19,781 bases of DNA from the NCBI GenBank assembly GCA_964519955.1, contig CAZFLM010000102.1:1-19781 (forward strand). Reading direction: 5' to 3'. Of this stretch, positions 7,165 through 16,064 are shown piece by piece. The notes under the pieces were generated by a model, which did not search any database, was not told where the DNA came from, and saw only the letters and a list, made by a program, of their open reading frames with translations. The position numbers and the translations under genes were made by a program. The stretch comes from CAZFLM01 sp964519955. Lineage in GTDB: Bacteria > Armatimonadota > Chthonomonadetes > Chthonomonadales > CAJBBX01. The first letter of the stretch is position 1. Every line of letters starts with the position of its first letter.

Positions 7165-9573
7165 AAGAACATACACACCCGCCTCTTTCTGGTCATTCTC
7201 ATCCTCCTGGTGGGCTCCATCTTCGCGATCGTGAAGTTGCCGCTGCGAAGGGGTCTCGACATCCAGGGCGGGATGCGGGTGGTGCTCCGCGCCGACAAGA
7301 GCCAGGCCAAGGGCGTCTGGAACGCCGACAAGCTCGAGATGATCCGCGGCATCATGCAGAATCGGGTCGACGGCCTGGGCGTCACCGAGCCGGTCCTCTA
7401 CACGAAGCCGGAGCAGGACCAGATCGTCGTCGAGCTGCCGGGCATCAAGAACAAGGCCGAGGCGCTGGCTGCCATCCAGACGACGGCGAAGCTCGAGTTC
7501 CGCTATGTCCCGATGCTCGACAGTGGCGAGTGGCGTGACAGCGAAGAGACCATCAACGGGCGCGAGACGGGCTTCTACAAGATCACGGGGCCGGACGGCA
7601 AGGATGTCAGCGCCGCGGAACTCGATGCCCGCGTGTTCAGCCAGGCGCCGGTTCTCACGGGCGCCGAACTCGAGCCTAACTCGAAGGTGGAGCTGACCGG
7701 CAAGGGTGTCGTGATCCACTTCGAGTTCAAGGACGCCGCCAAGAAGACCTTCGAGGACTTCACGCGCACCAACATCGACAAGCGGCTCGCGGTGTTCCTC
7801 GACAAGCGCCTCGTCAGCGCGCCGAAGATCAACGACGTCATCCCCGGTATCGGCATCATCGAGGGACACTTCACCATCGAGCAGGCCAAGACACTCTCCA
7901 ACCAGCTCAACGCGGGCGCCCTGCCGGTGCCGCTGGTCCTCGAGCAGCAGCAGAACATCGAGGCCACGCTGGGTAACGAGGCGGTCCACCAGACGATTAT
8001 CGCGGGCGCCGTGGGTCTCCTTCTGGTCCTCGTGTTTATGGTCTACATGTACAAGGTGCCGGGCATCCTTGCCGATCTCGCCCTGGTCCTGTACACGCTG
8101 TTCTCGTTGGCGCTGTTCAAGCTGATTCCCATCACGCTGACCCTGCCGGGCATTGCGGGCTTCATCCTCTCGATCGGTATGGCGGTAGACGCGAACATCC
8201 TGATCTTCGAGCGCATGAAGGAGGAGCGGCACTCAGGCAAGTCGCTGCGTGCCTCGATCGAGGCCGGGTTCAAGCGCGCCTTCACCGCCATTCTCGACTC
8301 GAACGTCTGTACGCTGATCACCTGTTCGGTGCTGTACGTGTTCGGTACCGGTTCGGTGAAGGGCTTCGCCCTGACGCTCGCAGTCGGCGTCCTGGTTTCG
8401 ATGTTCACGGCCATCACCTGTTCGCGGACGTTCCTGCTGATCCTCACCGGAACGCCGGCCGGCCAGAACGACAGGCTCTACCCGCTCGGCAAGGGCTTCC
8501 ACCCGAAGCTCAACGTCGTCAGCAACATGTACCGTTGGTACGCTCTCTCGGCGCTCATCATCATCCCGGGCCTCGTCTTCTGGCTTGGCTTCCGGGGTAC
8601 GCGGTACAGTATCGAGTTCGAGCCGGGCACCGAGTTCGCGATCAGCTTCAATCATCGGCCTGACGCCGCCAAGATCAAGGCCATCGCCGCTGAGGCCGGC
8701 CACAAGGAGTGTCGCGTTCAGCTTGCCGAGGGCAACCTCGTGTACGTGACGACCAAGGAGATGAAGGACGTCGCGGCCCGCGATGCGCTGGGCGCCAGGC
8801 TGGCATCCGACGGCGGCAAGGTCGAGTCCACCTCCGTCGCGAGCCCGGCGATCAGCAAGGAACTGACGTCCAACGCCATCAAGTCGGTCCTGTACGCCTC
8901 GCTGCTGATCGTCCTGTACCTGGCCATCCGGTTCGCGATCGGCGGCCTCGTCGAGGGACTGCGGTTCGGCGTCTGCGCGGTCATCGCCATGCTGCACGAC
9001 GTAGCGGTCCTCTGGGGCCTGTTCGCGATCTTCGGCTATGTCTGGAACTGGCAGGTCGACAGCTTGTTCGTCACGGCGATGCTGACGGTCATCGGCTTCT
9101 CGGTGCACGACACCATCGTCATCTTCGACCGGATACGCGAGAACCTGCACCATCGGGCGCGCGGCGAGACCTTCGGCGAGGTGACGGACCGCAGCATCGA
9201 GCAGACCTTCTCGCGGTCGGTGGCCACGTCGTTCACGGTCGTGCTGACCCTCACCGCCCTGCTCGCCCTTGGCGGAGCCACGATCCGCGTGTTCGTAGCC
9301 GCCTTGCTGCTCGGCGTCATCAGCGGAACCTACTCGTCGATCTTCAACGCGAGCCCGCTGGTGGTGCTCTGGAAGCGGCTGACGAAGGACACGGGCATGC
9401 CGACGCCCGCGGCGGCTCCGGCCGGAACGCCCAGGGCCACGGTTCGCCCGACGGTCGAGGCGCCCGCAAGACCGCGTCCGACCCGGCCGGCTGTGCCGAA
9501 GCCCGAAGGTGACGCGGCCGCCGAGACGGACGCCACCGGCACCAAGTCGAAGAAGCGCAAGCGCCGCATGTAG
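7162..9573 (+). CDS. secDF: SecDF fusion, protein-export accessory membrane protein
   Basis: SecD and SecF in one 803-residue chain. They use the proton gradient to pull translocating proteins through SecYEG on the outer face of the inner membrane. TM1 is about 7-25, followed by the SecD signature GLDIQGG (31-37), the large P1 domain (about 38-265) and a TM bundle with SIGMAVDANILIFERMKEE, whose D343 is the expected proton-relay residue. SecF starts near 455. Its usual GxDFxGGT motif is weak (IEFEPGTEF, 484-492), but the late TM motif VIGFSVHDTIVIFDRIREN is intact (D650). A basic, Pro/Ala-rich tail (about 745-803) ends in KSKKRKRRM and probably stays cytoplasmic. The start is TTG with GGAGG 11 bases upstream. 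yajC, often next to secD, is absent here. Confidence 0.94.
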   Translation: MKNIHTRLFLVILILLVGSIFAIVKLPLRRGLDIQGGMRVVLRADKSQAKGVWNADKLEMIRGIMQNRVDGLGVTEPVLYTKPEQDQIVVELPGIKNKAEALAAIQTTAKLEFRYVPMLDSGEWRDSEETINGRETGFYKITGPDGKDVSAAELDARVFSQAPVLTGAELEPNSKVELTGKGVVIHFEFKDAAKKTFEDFTRTNIDKRLAVFLDKRLVSAPKINDVIPGIGIIEGHFTIEQAKTLSNQLNAGALPVPLVLEQQQNIEATLGNEAVHQTIIAGAVGLLLVLVFMVYMYKVPGILADLALVLYTLFSLALFKLIPITLTLPGIAGFILSIGMAVDANILIFERMKEERHSGKSLRASIEAGFKRAFTAILDSNVCTLITCSVLYVFGTGSVKGFALTLAVGVLVSMFTAITCSRTFLLILTGTPAGQNDRLYPLGKGFHPKLNVVSNMYRWYALSALIIIPGLVFWLGFRGTRYSIEFEPGTEFAISFNHRPDAAKIKAIAAEAGHKECRVQLAEGNLVYVTTKEMKDVAARDALGARLASDGGKVESTSVASPAISKELTSNAIKSVLYASLLIVLYLAIRFAIGGLVEGLRFGVCAVIAMLHDVAVLWGLFAIFGYVWNWQVDSLFVTAMLTVIGFSVHDTIVIFDRIRENLHHRARGETFGEVTDRSIEQTFSRSVATSFTVVLTLTALLALGGATIRVFVAALLLGVISGTYSSIFNASPLVVLWKRLTKDTGMPTPAAAPAGTPRATVRPTVEAPARPRPTRPAVPKPEGDAAAETDATGTKSKKRKRRM

Positions 9574-9604
9574 CCCGGACACACGGGCGCGAGCCAGGCG
9601 AGGC

Positions 9605-9644
9605 AGGCAGCCTGTGGAGGGCCATCCCCCTTCCCAGGCTGCCT
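9605..9644 (+). terminator. Hairpin terminator after secDF
   Basis: AGGCAGCCTG (9605-9614) pairs perfectly with CAGGCTGCCT (9635-9644). An inner GGAGGG/CCCTTCC stem (about 9616-9621 with 9629-9634, one bulged T and a G-T pair) extends it. The tail is TGCTTCC. It may end or attenuate transcription before the LapA-domain gene. Confidence 0.7.
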
Positions 9645-9695
9645 TGCTTCCGGCCGGCGCGCACAGAGACGAGCCACCAGGAAGGAGCAGCCTCC

Positions 9696-9974
9696 ATGGC
9701 GACCCAGCAGCCGCAGCAGCCCCGTCGTACGACGCGGATCAGTCTGCGCACGGCCTTCTTGCTCCTGCTCATCGGACTGCTCTGCGCGTTCGCGCTCGGC
9801 AATAGCCAGATGGTTCAGGTCTGGCCCTTCCGCTGGAATGTGCCCCTGTTCGCCGTTGTGCTCGGCTGCTTCGGCATCGGTCTGCTGACGGGCTGGATCG
9901 GTCGGGGCGTTCTCGCCGGCAGGCGGCGCGCTCCAGCGCCCGAGACGCCCCAGGCCGCGCAGACGCAGCAGTAG
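9696..9974 (+). CDS. Small membrane protein, LapA/DUF1049 domain
   Basis: 92-residue inner-membrane protein. A basic N-terminus (about 1-17) precedes TM1 (about 19-35), a short loop with the N-x-Q-x-V pattern (NSQMVQVWPF), TM2 (about 49-70) and a Pro/Gln-rich basic tail. This is the layout of the LapA/YrvD family (DUF1049). In E. coli LapA acts with LapB in lipopolysaccharide assembly and LpxC turnover; in Gram-positives YrvD has no clear role. AAGGAG at 9682-9687, eight bases upstream, supports the start. Its place between secDF and recJ matches my recollection of the Bacillus order. Confidence 0.8.
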   Translation: MATQQPQQPRRTTRISLRTAFLLLLIGLLCAFALGNSQMVQVWPFRWNVPLFAVVLGCFGIGLLTGWIGRGVLAGRRRAPAPETPQAAQTQQ

Positions 9975-10009
9975 CACCAGTCGTACTCGCCCCTCGCATC
10001 CCGCTCCTC

Positions 10010-10023
10010 GGAGGAAGCATTTG
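10010..10023 (+). promoter_or_regulatory. Shine-Dalgarno and TTG start of recJ
   Basis: GGAGG (10010-10014) is followed by six bases and TTG 10021-10023. It is well spaced, so TTG initiation is convincing. No in-frame ATG lies nearby. Confidence 0.8.
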
Positions 10024-11751
10024 GCGCTCCGCCGCACCAAGCGTTGGCAGAAGACCGCGGGTGACGCGGCCGCCGCCGAGCGCCTTGTCTCCGAGATCGG
10101 CTGCAGCGCCATCACCGCCCACCTCTTGGTCACGCGCGGCATCAGCGACCCCAAGGCGGCCTCCGACTTCCTGCATCCGTCGTTCGACCACCTTGCCGAC
10201 CCACAGGCGCTCCCCGACGCGGATCGCGCCATCGATCGCATCCTGGCCGCGCTGCGCGACAAGGAGCGCATCTACGTCCACGGTGACTACGACAGCGATG
10301 GCGTGACCGCGGCGGCGCTGTGGACGCGGCTTCTGGGCAAGCTCGGCGCCGACGTGCGCGCCCACGTGCCGCATCGCCACCGCGACGGCTACGACATCCG
10401 CAGCAAGTTCGTCGAGCAGGCGCGGGGGGAAGGCGCCACGCTCATCATCACGGCGGACTGCGGCGTGCAGCGCTACGACGAGGTGGAGGAGGCGCGCGCC
10501 GTCGGGATCGACGTGGTCATCACCGACCACCACGAGCCGGGCGATGTGCTGCCGTGCGCCACGGCGATCGTGAACCCGAACCGCCGCGATTCCGGTTACC
10601 CATTCAAGCCCCTGGCCGGCGTGGGCGTGGCGTTCCGGCTTGGCGAGGCGCTCATTCGGCGGCTGGGGCTGCCCGTGGCCTCGTACCGGCGCGCGTACGG
10701 CGACCTGGCGGCCATCGGCACCGTGACCGACATCATGCCGCTCCTGGGCGACAACCGTGTGATCGTCAAGAGCGGTCTCGAGGCGCTGCAGGGCACGCAG
10801 AAGCCGGGCCTCCGGGCGCTGATGGAGACGGCCGGCGTGGCGAAGCGCCCGATGACGGCCCACTGCATCGGCTACGTGCTCGGGCCCCGGTTGAACGCGA
10901 TCGGCCGGGTGGACGATTCCCGCCTCGCGCTGGATCTGCTGCTGACCCGCAGCGAGGAGGAGGCCGCCCGGCTTGCCGCCCGGCTGGAGCGCGCCAACAC
11001 CGAGCGACGGGAGGCCGAGGCGGCTATTCTGGAGGACGCGCTCGCGATGATCGAGACCAACGGCATGGCCGAGGCGCCCTGCCTTGTGCTGGTGGGCGAC
11101 GGGTGGCACGGCGGCGTCATCGGCATTGTGGCGAACCGTCTGGTCGACCGCTTCACCCGGCCCACGGTGATGATCTCGATGGACGCGGAGGCCGGCACGG
11201 GACGCGGCTCGGCCCGGAGCATCCGTCCGTTCGACCTGTACGAGGCCATCCGCCAGTGCGGCGACGATCTGATCGAGTTCGGTGGGCACTCACATGCCGC
11301 GGGCTTCTCGATCGACGCAGGCCGGGTCGCCTCGTTCGCGGAGCGGATGGTGGGCATTGCGGGCGCAAGGCTCGTCGAGGAGGACTTCGTGCCCTGCCTG
11401 CCGATCGACGCGGAGATGCCCGCCGAGAAGGTCACGCTCGACCTCGTGGGGGAGCTGTCGGCCTTCGAGCCGTGGGGCCACGACAACCAGGAGCCGGTGT
11501 TCCTGTCGCGGGGGCTGGAAGTAACGGACGTCCGGCGCGTCGGGCGCGACCAATCGCACCTGAAGCTGGGGTTGAAGGCCGGCGACGGCGAGCCGGTTGA
11601 TACGCTGATGTGGGGCGCGGGCGATCGGGCCGACCAGGTGGAGCCGGGCGACCGGATAGATGTGTGCTACATCGCTCGTATGAACTGCTACAACGGGCGG
11701 ACCCGCCTGCAATTCATCGCCGAGGACATGCAGCACAGCGAGCCGGTGTAA
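10021..11751 (+). CDS. recJ: Single-stranded-DNA exonuclease RecJ
   Basis: DHH-family 5'-to-3' single-strand exonuclease acting in recombination, mismatch and base-excision repair. It is 576 residues, the standard core length. Metal-binding motifs are complete: DYDSDG (89-94), TADCG (D146) and TDHHEPG (DHH 169-171), followed by NPNRRD. The DHHA1 domain follows with PRLNAIGR (289-296), the GWHGGVIGIVA segment (361-371) and GGHSHAAG (421-428). The C-terminal OB-fold region reaches the TAA stop. It has a TTG start with a strong Shine-Dalgarno, 46 bases after the LapA-domain gene and probably co-transcribed with it. The rel gene lies 159 bases downstream. Confidence 0.95.
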   Translation: MALRRTKRWQKTAGDAAAAERLVSEIGCSAITAHLLVTRGISDPKAASDFLHPSFDHLADPQALPDADRAIDRILAALRDKERIYVHGDYDSDGVTAAALWTRLLGKLGADVRAHVPHRHRDGYDIRSKFVEQARGEGATLIITADCGVQRYDEVEEARAVGIDVVITDHHEPGDVLPCATAIVNPNRRDSGYPFKPLAGVGVAFRLGEALIRRLGLPVASYRRAYGDLAAIGTVTDIMPLLGDNRVIVKSGLEALQGTQKPGLRALMETAGVAKRPMTAHCIGYVLGPRLNAIGRVDDSRLALDLLLTRSEEEAARLAARLERANTERREAEAAILEDALAMIETNGMAEAPCLVLVGDGWHGGVIGIVANRLVDRFTRPTVMISMDAEAGTGRGSARSIRPFDLYEAIRQCGDDLIEFGGHSHAAGFSIDAGRVASFAERMVGIAGARLVEEDFVPCLPIDAEMPAEKVTLDLVGELSAFEPWGHDNQEPVFLSRGLEVTDVRRVGRDQSHLKLGLKAGDGEPVDTLMWGAGDRADQVEPGDRIDVCYIARMNCYNGRTRLQFIAEDMQHSEPV

Positions 11752-11910
11752 CGTCGTCGACTGGTCGCGGAGGAAGTGACGGGGCAAACGCCGTATACGC
11801 CCCCATAGCGTAGTGCGGTGAACGGGAGGGCGGGCATCCGTGGTGGCGGTGGCTACGGAGCGCTACCCTCCAGGGGTTGCATGGCCGCACGTGCAAGGTA
11901 AGGAACGCAG
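11752..11910 (+). other. Gap between recJ and rel
   Basis: These 159 bases hold no supported gene. In Bacillus this position is occupied by apt (adenine phosphoribosyltransferase), which is missing here. The only identified element is AAGGA (11900-11904), six bases before the rel ATG. No convincing terminator was seen, so recJ and rel may be co-transcribed. Confidence 0.5.
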
Positions 11911-14181
11911 ATGGCAGCCGAACGCATACCGGAACCCTATCGGCCTGAAGGGGAGTTCGAGGCCCTCGTCCAGGACGTCCTGCGCTACCGCGCGCAGGCC
12001 GATGTGGCGCCCCTGCGCGCCGCGTTTGAGTACGCGCTCGCCAAGCACGACTGCCAGATGCGCAAGTCGCTCGGCGCGGACGGCCACCCCCTGCCCTACA
12101 TCAGCCACCCTCTCGCGGTCGCCCGCATCCTCGCCGGGCTGGAGATGGACACGTCCACCATCCGCGCGGCGCTGCTCCACGACGTCATCGAGGACTGCAA
12201 GGTCACGCCCGAGGAGATGGCCGAGCAGTTCGGCCCGGAGATCGTCGCACTCGTCGACGGCGTCACGAAGCTGCGCACCGTGGCCAAGGATGTATTCCGC
12301 GAGAACTCGGAGGCCATCGACGAGCCGCGCTCGCCGGAGGAGCACCAGCGATTCGAGCGCCAGCAGGACACCATCAAGCGTGCGGCCAATCTGCGCAAGA
12401 TCTTCCTCGCGATGGCGACCGACCTGCGGGTCATCATCATCAAGCTTGGCGACCGGCTGCACAACATGCGTACGCTGGGCGCGATGGACCCGGCCAAGCA
12501 GCGCAGCATCGCGCGGGAGACGCTGCAGATTTACGCGCCGCTCGCCCACCGGTTGGGCATCTGGAAGATGAAGTCCGAGCTGGAGGACCTCGCGTTCAGC
12601 TACCTCGAGCCGGCTGCGTACGCGCGGGTGAAGGAGCGCGTCGACGAGACCCGCGCGGACCGCGATGGCGAGATCGCCGAAGCCGTGCAGATGCTGAAGG
12701 AGCGCCTCGCCTCGGAAGGGCTGCCGGACGCGCACGTCAACGGGCGGCCCAAGCACCTGTACGGCATCTACGAGAAGATGAAGAAGCAGGACCTCGATTT
12801 CGCCGAGATCTACGACATCGTGGCCCTGCGGGTCATCGTCAACGCCCGCCCCGAGTGCTACCAGGCGCTGATGGTGGTCAGCGGGCTCTGGCCGCCGATC
12901 CCCGGGATGTACGGCGACTACATCGCGCGCTCCAAGAGCAACCTCTATCAGTCGCTGCACCTGAAGGTCGTCGGCCCGCGCGGCAAGCCGCTGGAGGTGC
13001 AGATCCGCACGTGGGACATGCACCGCACCGCCGAGTTCGGGGTCGCGGCGCACTGGGCGTACAAGGAGAAGGGCGAAGGGGGCAAGGCGAGCGACCAGTT
13101 CGAGCGCAAGCTCAACTGGCTGCGGCAGCAGCTCTTCGACTGGCAGGCGGACGCGAGAGACTCCGGCGAGTTCCTGCGCTCCGTCACCGAGGACCTGTTC
13201 ACCGACATGGTCTTCGTGTTCACGCCGAAGGGCGAGGTAATCGACCTCCCATCCGGCGCCACGCCCATCGACTTCGCCTACCGCATCCACTCCGACGTCG
13301 GCAACCGGGCGGTCGGAGCGCGCGTCAACGGGCGCATGGTGCCGCTGTCGCACACGTTCCAGAACGGCGACGTGGTCGACATCATCACGCGGTCCAACAG
13401 CGCCCCCAGCCGCGACTGGCTCGGCTTTGCGCGGACCTCCCACGCGCGCAGCAAGATCCGCGGCTACTTCAAGCGCCTGCTGCACGGCGAGCACGTGCAG
13501 AACGGGCGCGACGTGCTCGCCCGCGAGGCCGAGCGGCTCGGACTGGACGCCCACGCGCTGCTCAAGGACGAGGCGCTGCGAGCGATCGCGCCGCACTTCA
13601 ACATGCCGAACGAGGTGGAGCTGCTGGCGTGCGTGGGCTACGGCACGCTCGGCGTCAGCGCGGTCGTCAACCGGCTGCGGCCCCCCGAGCAGGCGCCCAA
13701 GGGCCTCATCATCAACCGCGAGCGGGCCGACGCTCGGAAGATGCGGGTGCGCGCCGGCAGCATCGACAACGTGTCGTTCAAACGCGCGCACTGCTGCCTG
13801 CCCATCCCGGGCGACGCGGTGGTCGGCTACGTGACGCGCGGGCGCGGGATGACGCTGCACCGGAGCGAGTGCGCCAACATCGAGCGCTACCGGCAGTCCG
13901 AGCCCGAGCGGCTGAACGAGGTGGACTACGTCAGCGGGGACGGTCAGCTCTACGGCGTGTGCGTTATCATCGAGACGGCCGACCGGAGGAACCTGCTCGC
14001 GGACGTGGGCGCGATCTTCGGGGAGCAAGGCATCAACATCACCGAGGTGCATACGAAGTCGCACCCCAACGGCACCGCGGTGCTCAGCATCCACGCCGAG
14101 GTGCGGGACGTGGAGCACCTGAACCGCCTCTTCGTCTCGATCCGCCGCCTCTCCGACGTGCTCAGCATCGTACGGAAGTAG
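11911..14181 (+). CDS. rel: Bifunctional (p)ppGpp synthetase/hydrolase, Rel/SpoT family
   Basis: Stringent-response enzyme of 756 residues, the usual long RSH length. The HD hydrolase is at about 30-200, with H66, H90-D91 (LLHDVIED) and E94-D95. The synthetase (about 250-385) has GRPKH (278-282), D302 (YDIVALR), SKSNLYQSLH (N344, Y346) and E362 in EVQIRT. A TGS domain (about 430-495) is followed by the helical and zinc-finger-like region (HCCLPIPGD at 627-635) and the C-terminal ACT domain (about 682-756). Both catalytic halves keep their key residues, so synthesis and hydrolysis are both expected; this is the Rel type, not RelA-only. One variation is Ser where Pro is usual before K342 (RSKSN). 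AAGGA, six bases upstream, supports the start. The stop lies 8 bases from that of the convergent BatA-like gene. Confidence 0.96.
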   Translation: MAAERIPEPYRPEGEFEALVQDVLRYRAQADVAPLRAAFEYALAKHDCQMRKSLGADGHPLPYISHPLAVARILAGLEMDTSTIRAALLHDVIEDCKVTPEEMAEQFGPEIVALVDGVTKLRTVAKDVFRENSEAIDEPRSPEEHQRFERQQDTIKRAANLRKIFLAMATDLRVIIIKLGDRLHNMRTLGAMDPAKQRSIARETLQIYAPLAHRLGIWKMKSELEDLAFSYLEPAAYARVKERVDETRADRDGEIAEAVQMLKERLASEGLPDAHVNGRPKHLYGIYEKMKKQDLDFAEIYDIVALRVIVNARPECYQALMVVSGLWPPIPGMYGDYIARSKSNLYQSLHLKVVGPRGKPLEVQIRTWDMHRTAEFGVAAHWAYKEKGEGGKASDQFERKLNWLRQQLFDWQADARDSGEFLRSVTEDLFTDMVFVFTPKGEVIDLPSGATPIDFAYRIHSDVGNRAVGARVNGRMVPLSHTFQNGDVVDIITRSNSAPSRDWLGFARTSHARSKIRGYFKRLLHGEHVQNGRDVLAREAERLGLDAHALLKDEALRAIAPHFNMPNEVELLACVGYGTLGVSAVVNRLRPPEQAPKGLIINRERADARKMRVRAGSIDNVSFKRAHCCLPIPGDAVVGYVTRGRGMTLHRSECANIERYRQSEPERLNEVDYVSGDGQLYGVCVIIETADRRNLLADVGAIFGEQGINITEVHTKSHPNGTAVLSIHAEVRDVEHLNRLFVSIRRLSDVLSIVRK

Positions 14182-14189
14182 GCCCCCGC

Positions 14190-16040
14190 TCAGCCGATGT
14201 GCGCGCGGCGGTGGAACACCCACCACTCCGCCGCGAGCAGCACCACCAGCGCCGCCGTCAGCCAGGGCCACGCCTCGCGCGCGATCGTGATGCGCCTCCC
14301 CTGCGAGCCCTCGGGCCCCTGCCCCAGGTCTGGCGCGGGCTTCGGCGCGATGTCGGACTCCGCCGCATCCGCCAGGTTCGCCGCGAAGGTCGTCCCCGCG
14401 CCGCCTCCCCCGCTGACCCCGTAGAACCCCGCGGTCTCCGTCTCATCGAAGGCCGTGCTCTGCCCCACGGTCAGGTCCCGCTTCGAGCCGTCCGGCTTCG
14501 TCACCGTCAGCTTCGTCGCGCCGGCCGGCGGATCGAGCGCCATCGGCGAGCCGGTGCGCACCTGCAGACCGTCCGTCTCGCCGCTCCGCGACAGCCAGCG
14601 CACGGCGTTCGAGAGGAAGATCGGGTAGGCCACCGAGGTCGGGAACGCGCCATGCGCCGCGTCGAGGCGGAAGGCGGTCCACAGGGCGCGCGTGCGGCCC
14701 TCGTCGCCCGCCACCACGGCCGCGCCGAACTCCGACGAGGCGATCTCGCGCGCCCAGGGCTTCGGCGCGGCCTTGTAGAACCCGCTCCAGCGGTTTCGGC
14801 CGAAGTGGACGTAGCGCAGGGCCGGGTGCCCGCGATCGGCGTCGATCACCGAGCCGCTGGCCTCGGTACCGGTCGGCGCCGCCGGGCAGCGGTCGCCCAC
14901 GCAGCCTGCGTAGAGGTAGTTGCCGTCGGACAGACGCTCCGGCGCGGCGCCGTCGAAGACCACCGCATCGTAGCCGGCCGGCCCCGGGAACCCGGCGAGC
15001 TTCACGCGGCTGAGATCCACGCTCGGGTCGACCTTGAGCGCCGCCTCCAGGTACGGGTTGCCCTCCGTAACGAGGAGCACCTTGAGCGGCTTGAACGGTG
15101 CGACCACCGCATAGGCGCGGTTGTCGGCGGCCAGGTCGTCGTCCGGGTCGAGGCGGACTTCCAGGCGGGAGACGGCGGCGGGCTCCGGCAGCTCGAAGAC
15201 ATCGGCGACCTCGGCGCCCGCCGGCAGCGAGACTTCGTGCGCGTCGATGACGTTGCCCGAGTCGGAGATGGTCACGGTGGACCGGCGGACGGCGCGGGTG
15301 TAGTTGCGCACCGAGACGAGCATCTCCAGCTTGCGGTCACCTGCCGGGTTGCGCCGGCAGTCCACGGCGACGATGCCCGCGTTCTGCCCGGAGCGGCCCA
15401 CCATGTGGAAGCGCATCGCCGACTTGCCCAGGTTGATGCCGGCCAGCGGCGGGAAGCCGCCATCGGTGACCACGTCGACGCGCGAGGCCTCGCGGGCGGC
15501 CACCAGCGAGGAGGCCAGGTTCAGCGCGTCGCGCATGTTGGTGCCCGTGTCGAGCGCGCGAACCGAGGAGACCGCGCGGTTCAGCTCCGAGCGGTCCGAC
15601 GTGAAGGGAGTCACGGCCTCCGCGCGAGCGCCCGCCGCGACGATGAGCATCTGATCGCCGGGCTGCATCTCGCCGATAATCCGCCGCGCCTCGCGCCGGG
15701 CCAGCTCCATGCGGTCGGGCTTGACGTCCACCGCCTGCATGGAGGCCGAGGCGTCGAGGAGAACGACGATGCTGCGGCCGCCCAGCACGCGCGCCGACCA
15801 GGTAGGGCCGCTGAGCGCCAGGCCTAGCAGGAGCACCGTCAGCAGTTGCAGGATGAGGAGCAAGTTGCGGCGCAGCTTCTGGAACGGGGCGTTGGCCTGA
15901 ACGTCGCGGATGACGTTCCGCCAGAGCAGGACCGACGAGACCACCACATCGCGGCGACGGAGGCGCAGCATGTACATCACCACGATGATCGCGGCGATGG
16001 GCGCCATCCACAGCAGGCTCAGCGGGTTGGCGAAGCGCAT
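14190..16040 (-). CDS. BatA-like VWA-domain membrane protein
   Basis: 616-residue membrane protein. An N-terminal BatA domain has two TM segments (about 6-24 and 58-77) around a basic loop. A von Willebrand A domain (about 89-250) follows with metal-site motif DASAS (96-100), T165/T167 in DTGTN and D193 in VVTDGG. A middle region (about 325-400; KPLKVLLVTEGNPYLE) resembles the GATase-like fold often found in these proteins. A last TM helix (about 585-605) ends in EWWVFHRRAH. VWA proteins of this kind work with MoxR ATPases and DUF58 proteins in envelope integrity or metal/cofactor chaperoning; the exact target is unknown. AGAGGA upstream supports the start. It follows the DUF58 gene by 24 bases and is the last gene of the cluster. 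Confidence 0.88.
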   Translation of the reverse strand: MRFANPLSLLWMAPIAAIIVVMYMLRLRRRDVVVSSVLLWRNVIRDVQANAPFQKLRRNLLLILQLLTVLLLGLALSGPTWSARVLGGRSIVVLLDASASMQAVDVKPDRMELARREARRIIGEMQPGDQMLIVAAGARAEAVTPFTSDRSELNRAVSSVRALDTGTNMRDALNLASSLVAAREASRVDVVTDGGFPPLAGINLGKSAMRFHMVGRSGQNAGIVAVDCRRNPAGDRKLEMLVSVRNYTRAVRRSTVTISDSGNVIDAHEVSLPAGAEVADVFELPEPAAVSRLEVRLDPDDDLAADNRAYAVVAPFKPLKVLLVTEGNPYLEAALKVDPSVDLSRVKLAGFPGPAGYDAVVFDGAAPERLSDGNYLYAGCVGDRCPAAPTGTEASGSVIDADRGHPALRYVHFGRNRWSGFYKAAPKPWAREIASSEFGAAVVAGDEGRTRALWTAFRLDAAHGAFPTSVAYPIFLSNAVRWLSRSGETDGLQVRTGSPMALDPPAGATKLTVTKPDGSKRDLTVGQSTAFDETETAGFYGVSGGGGAGTTFAANLADAAESDIAPKPAPDLGQGPEGSQGRRITIAREAWPWLTAALVVLLAAEWWVFHRRAHIG

Positions 16041-16064
16041 GTGCGGTCCTCTGGCGGCCTGGCC

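Noticed and set aside
8233..9582. 449-codon minus-strand frame opposite secDF
   Set aside because: It is antisense to clear SecDF motifs, Arg/Gly/His-rich, and lacks a ribosome site or recognisable domain.
11863..14271. 802-codon open frame on the minus strand opposite rel
   Set aside because: It mirrors the codon periodicity of rel in GC-rich DNA, has low-complexity Arg/Ala/His composition, matches no family, and rel is unmistakable on the other strand.
12855..15827. 990-codon open frame on the plus strand spanning rel and the BatA-like gene
   Set aside because: It crosses two well-supported convergent genes in the wrong frames, has Arg/Ala-rich composition without domains, and is a GC artefact.
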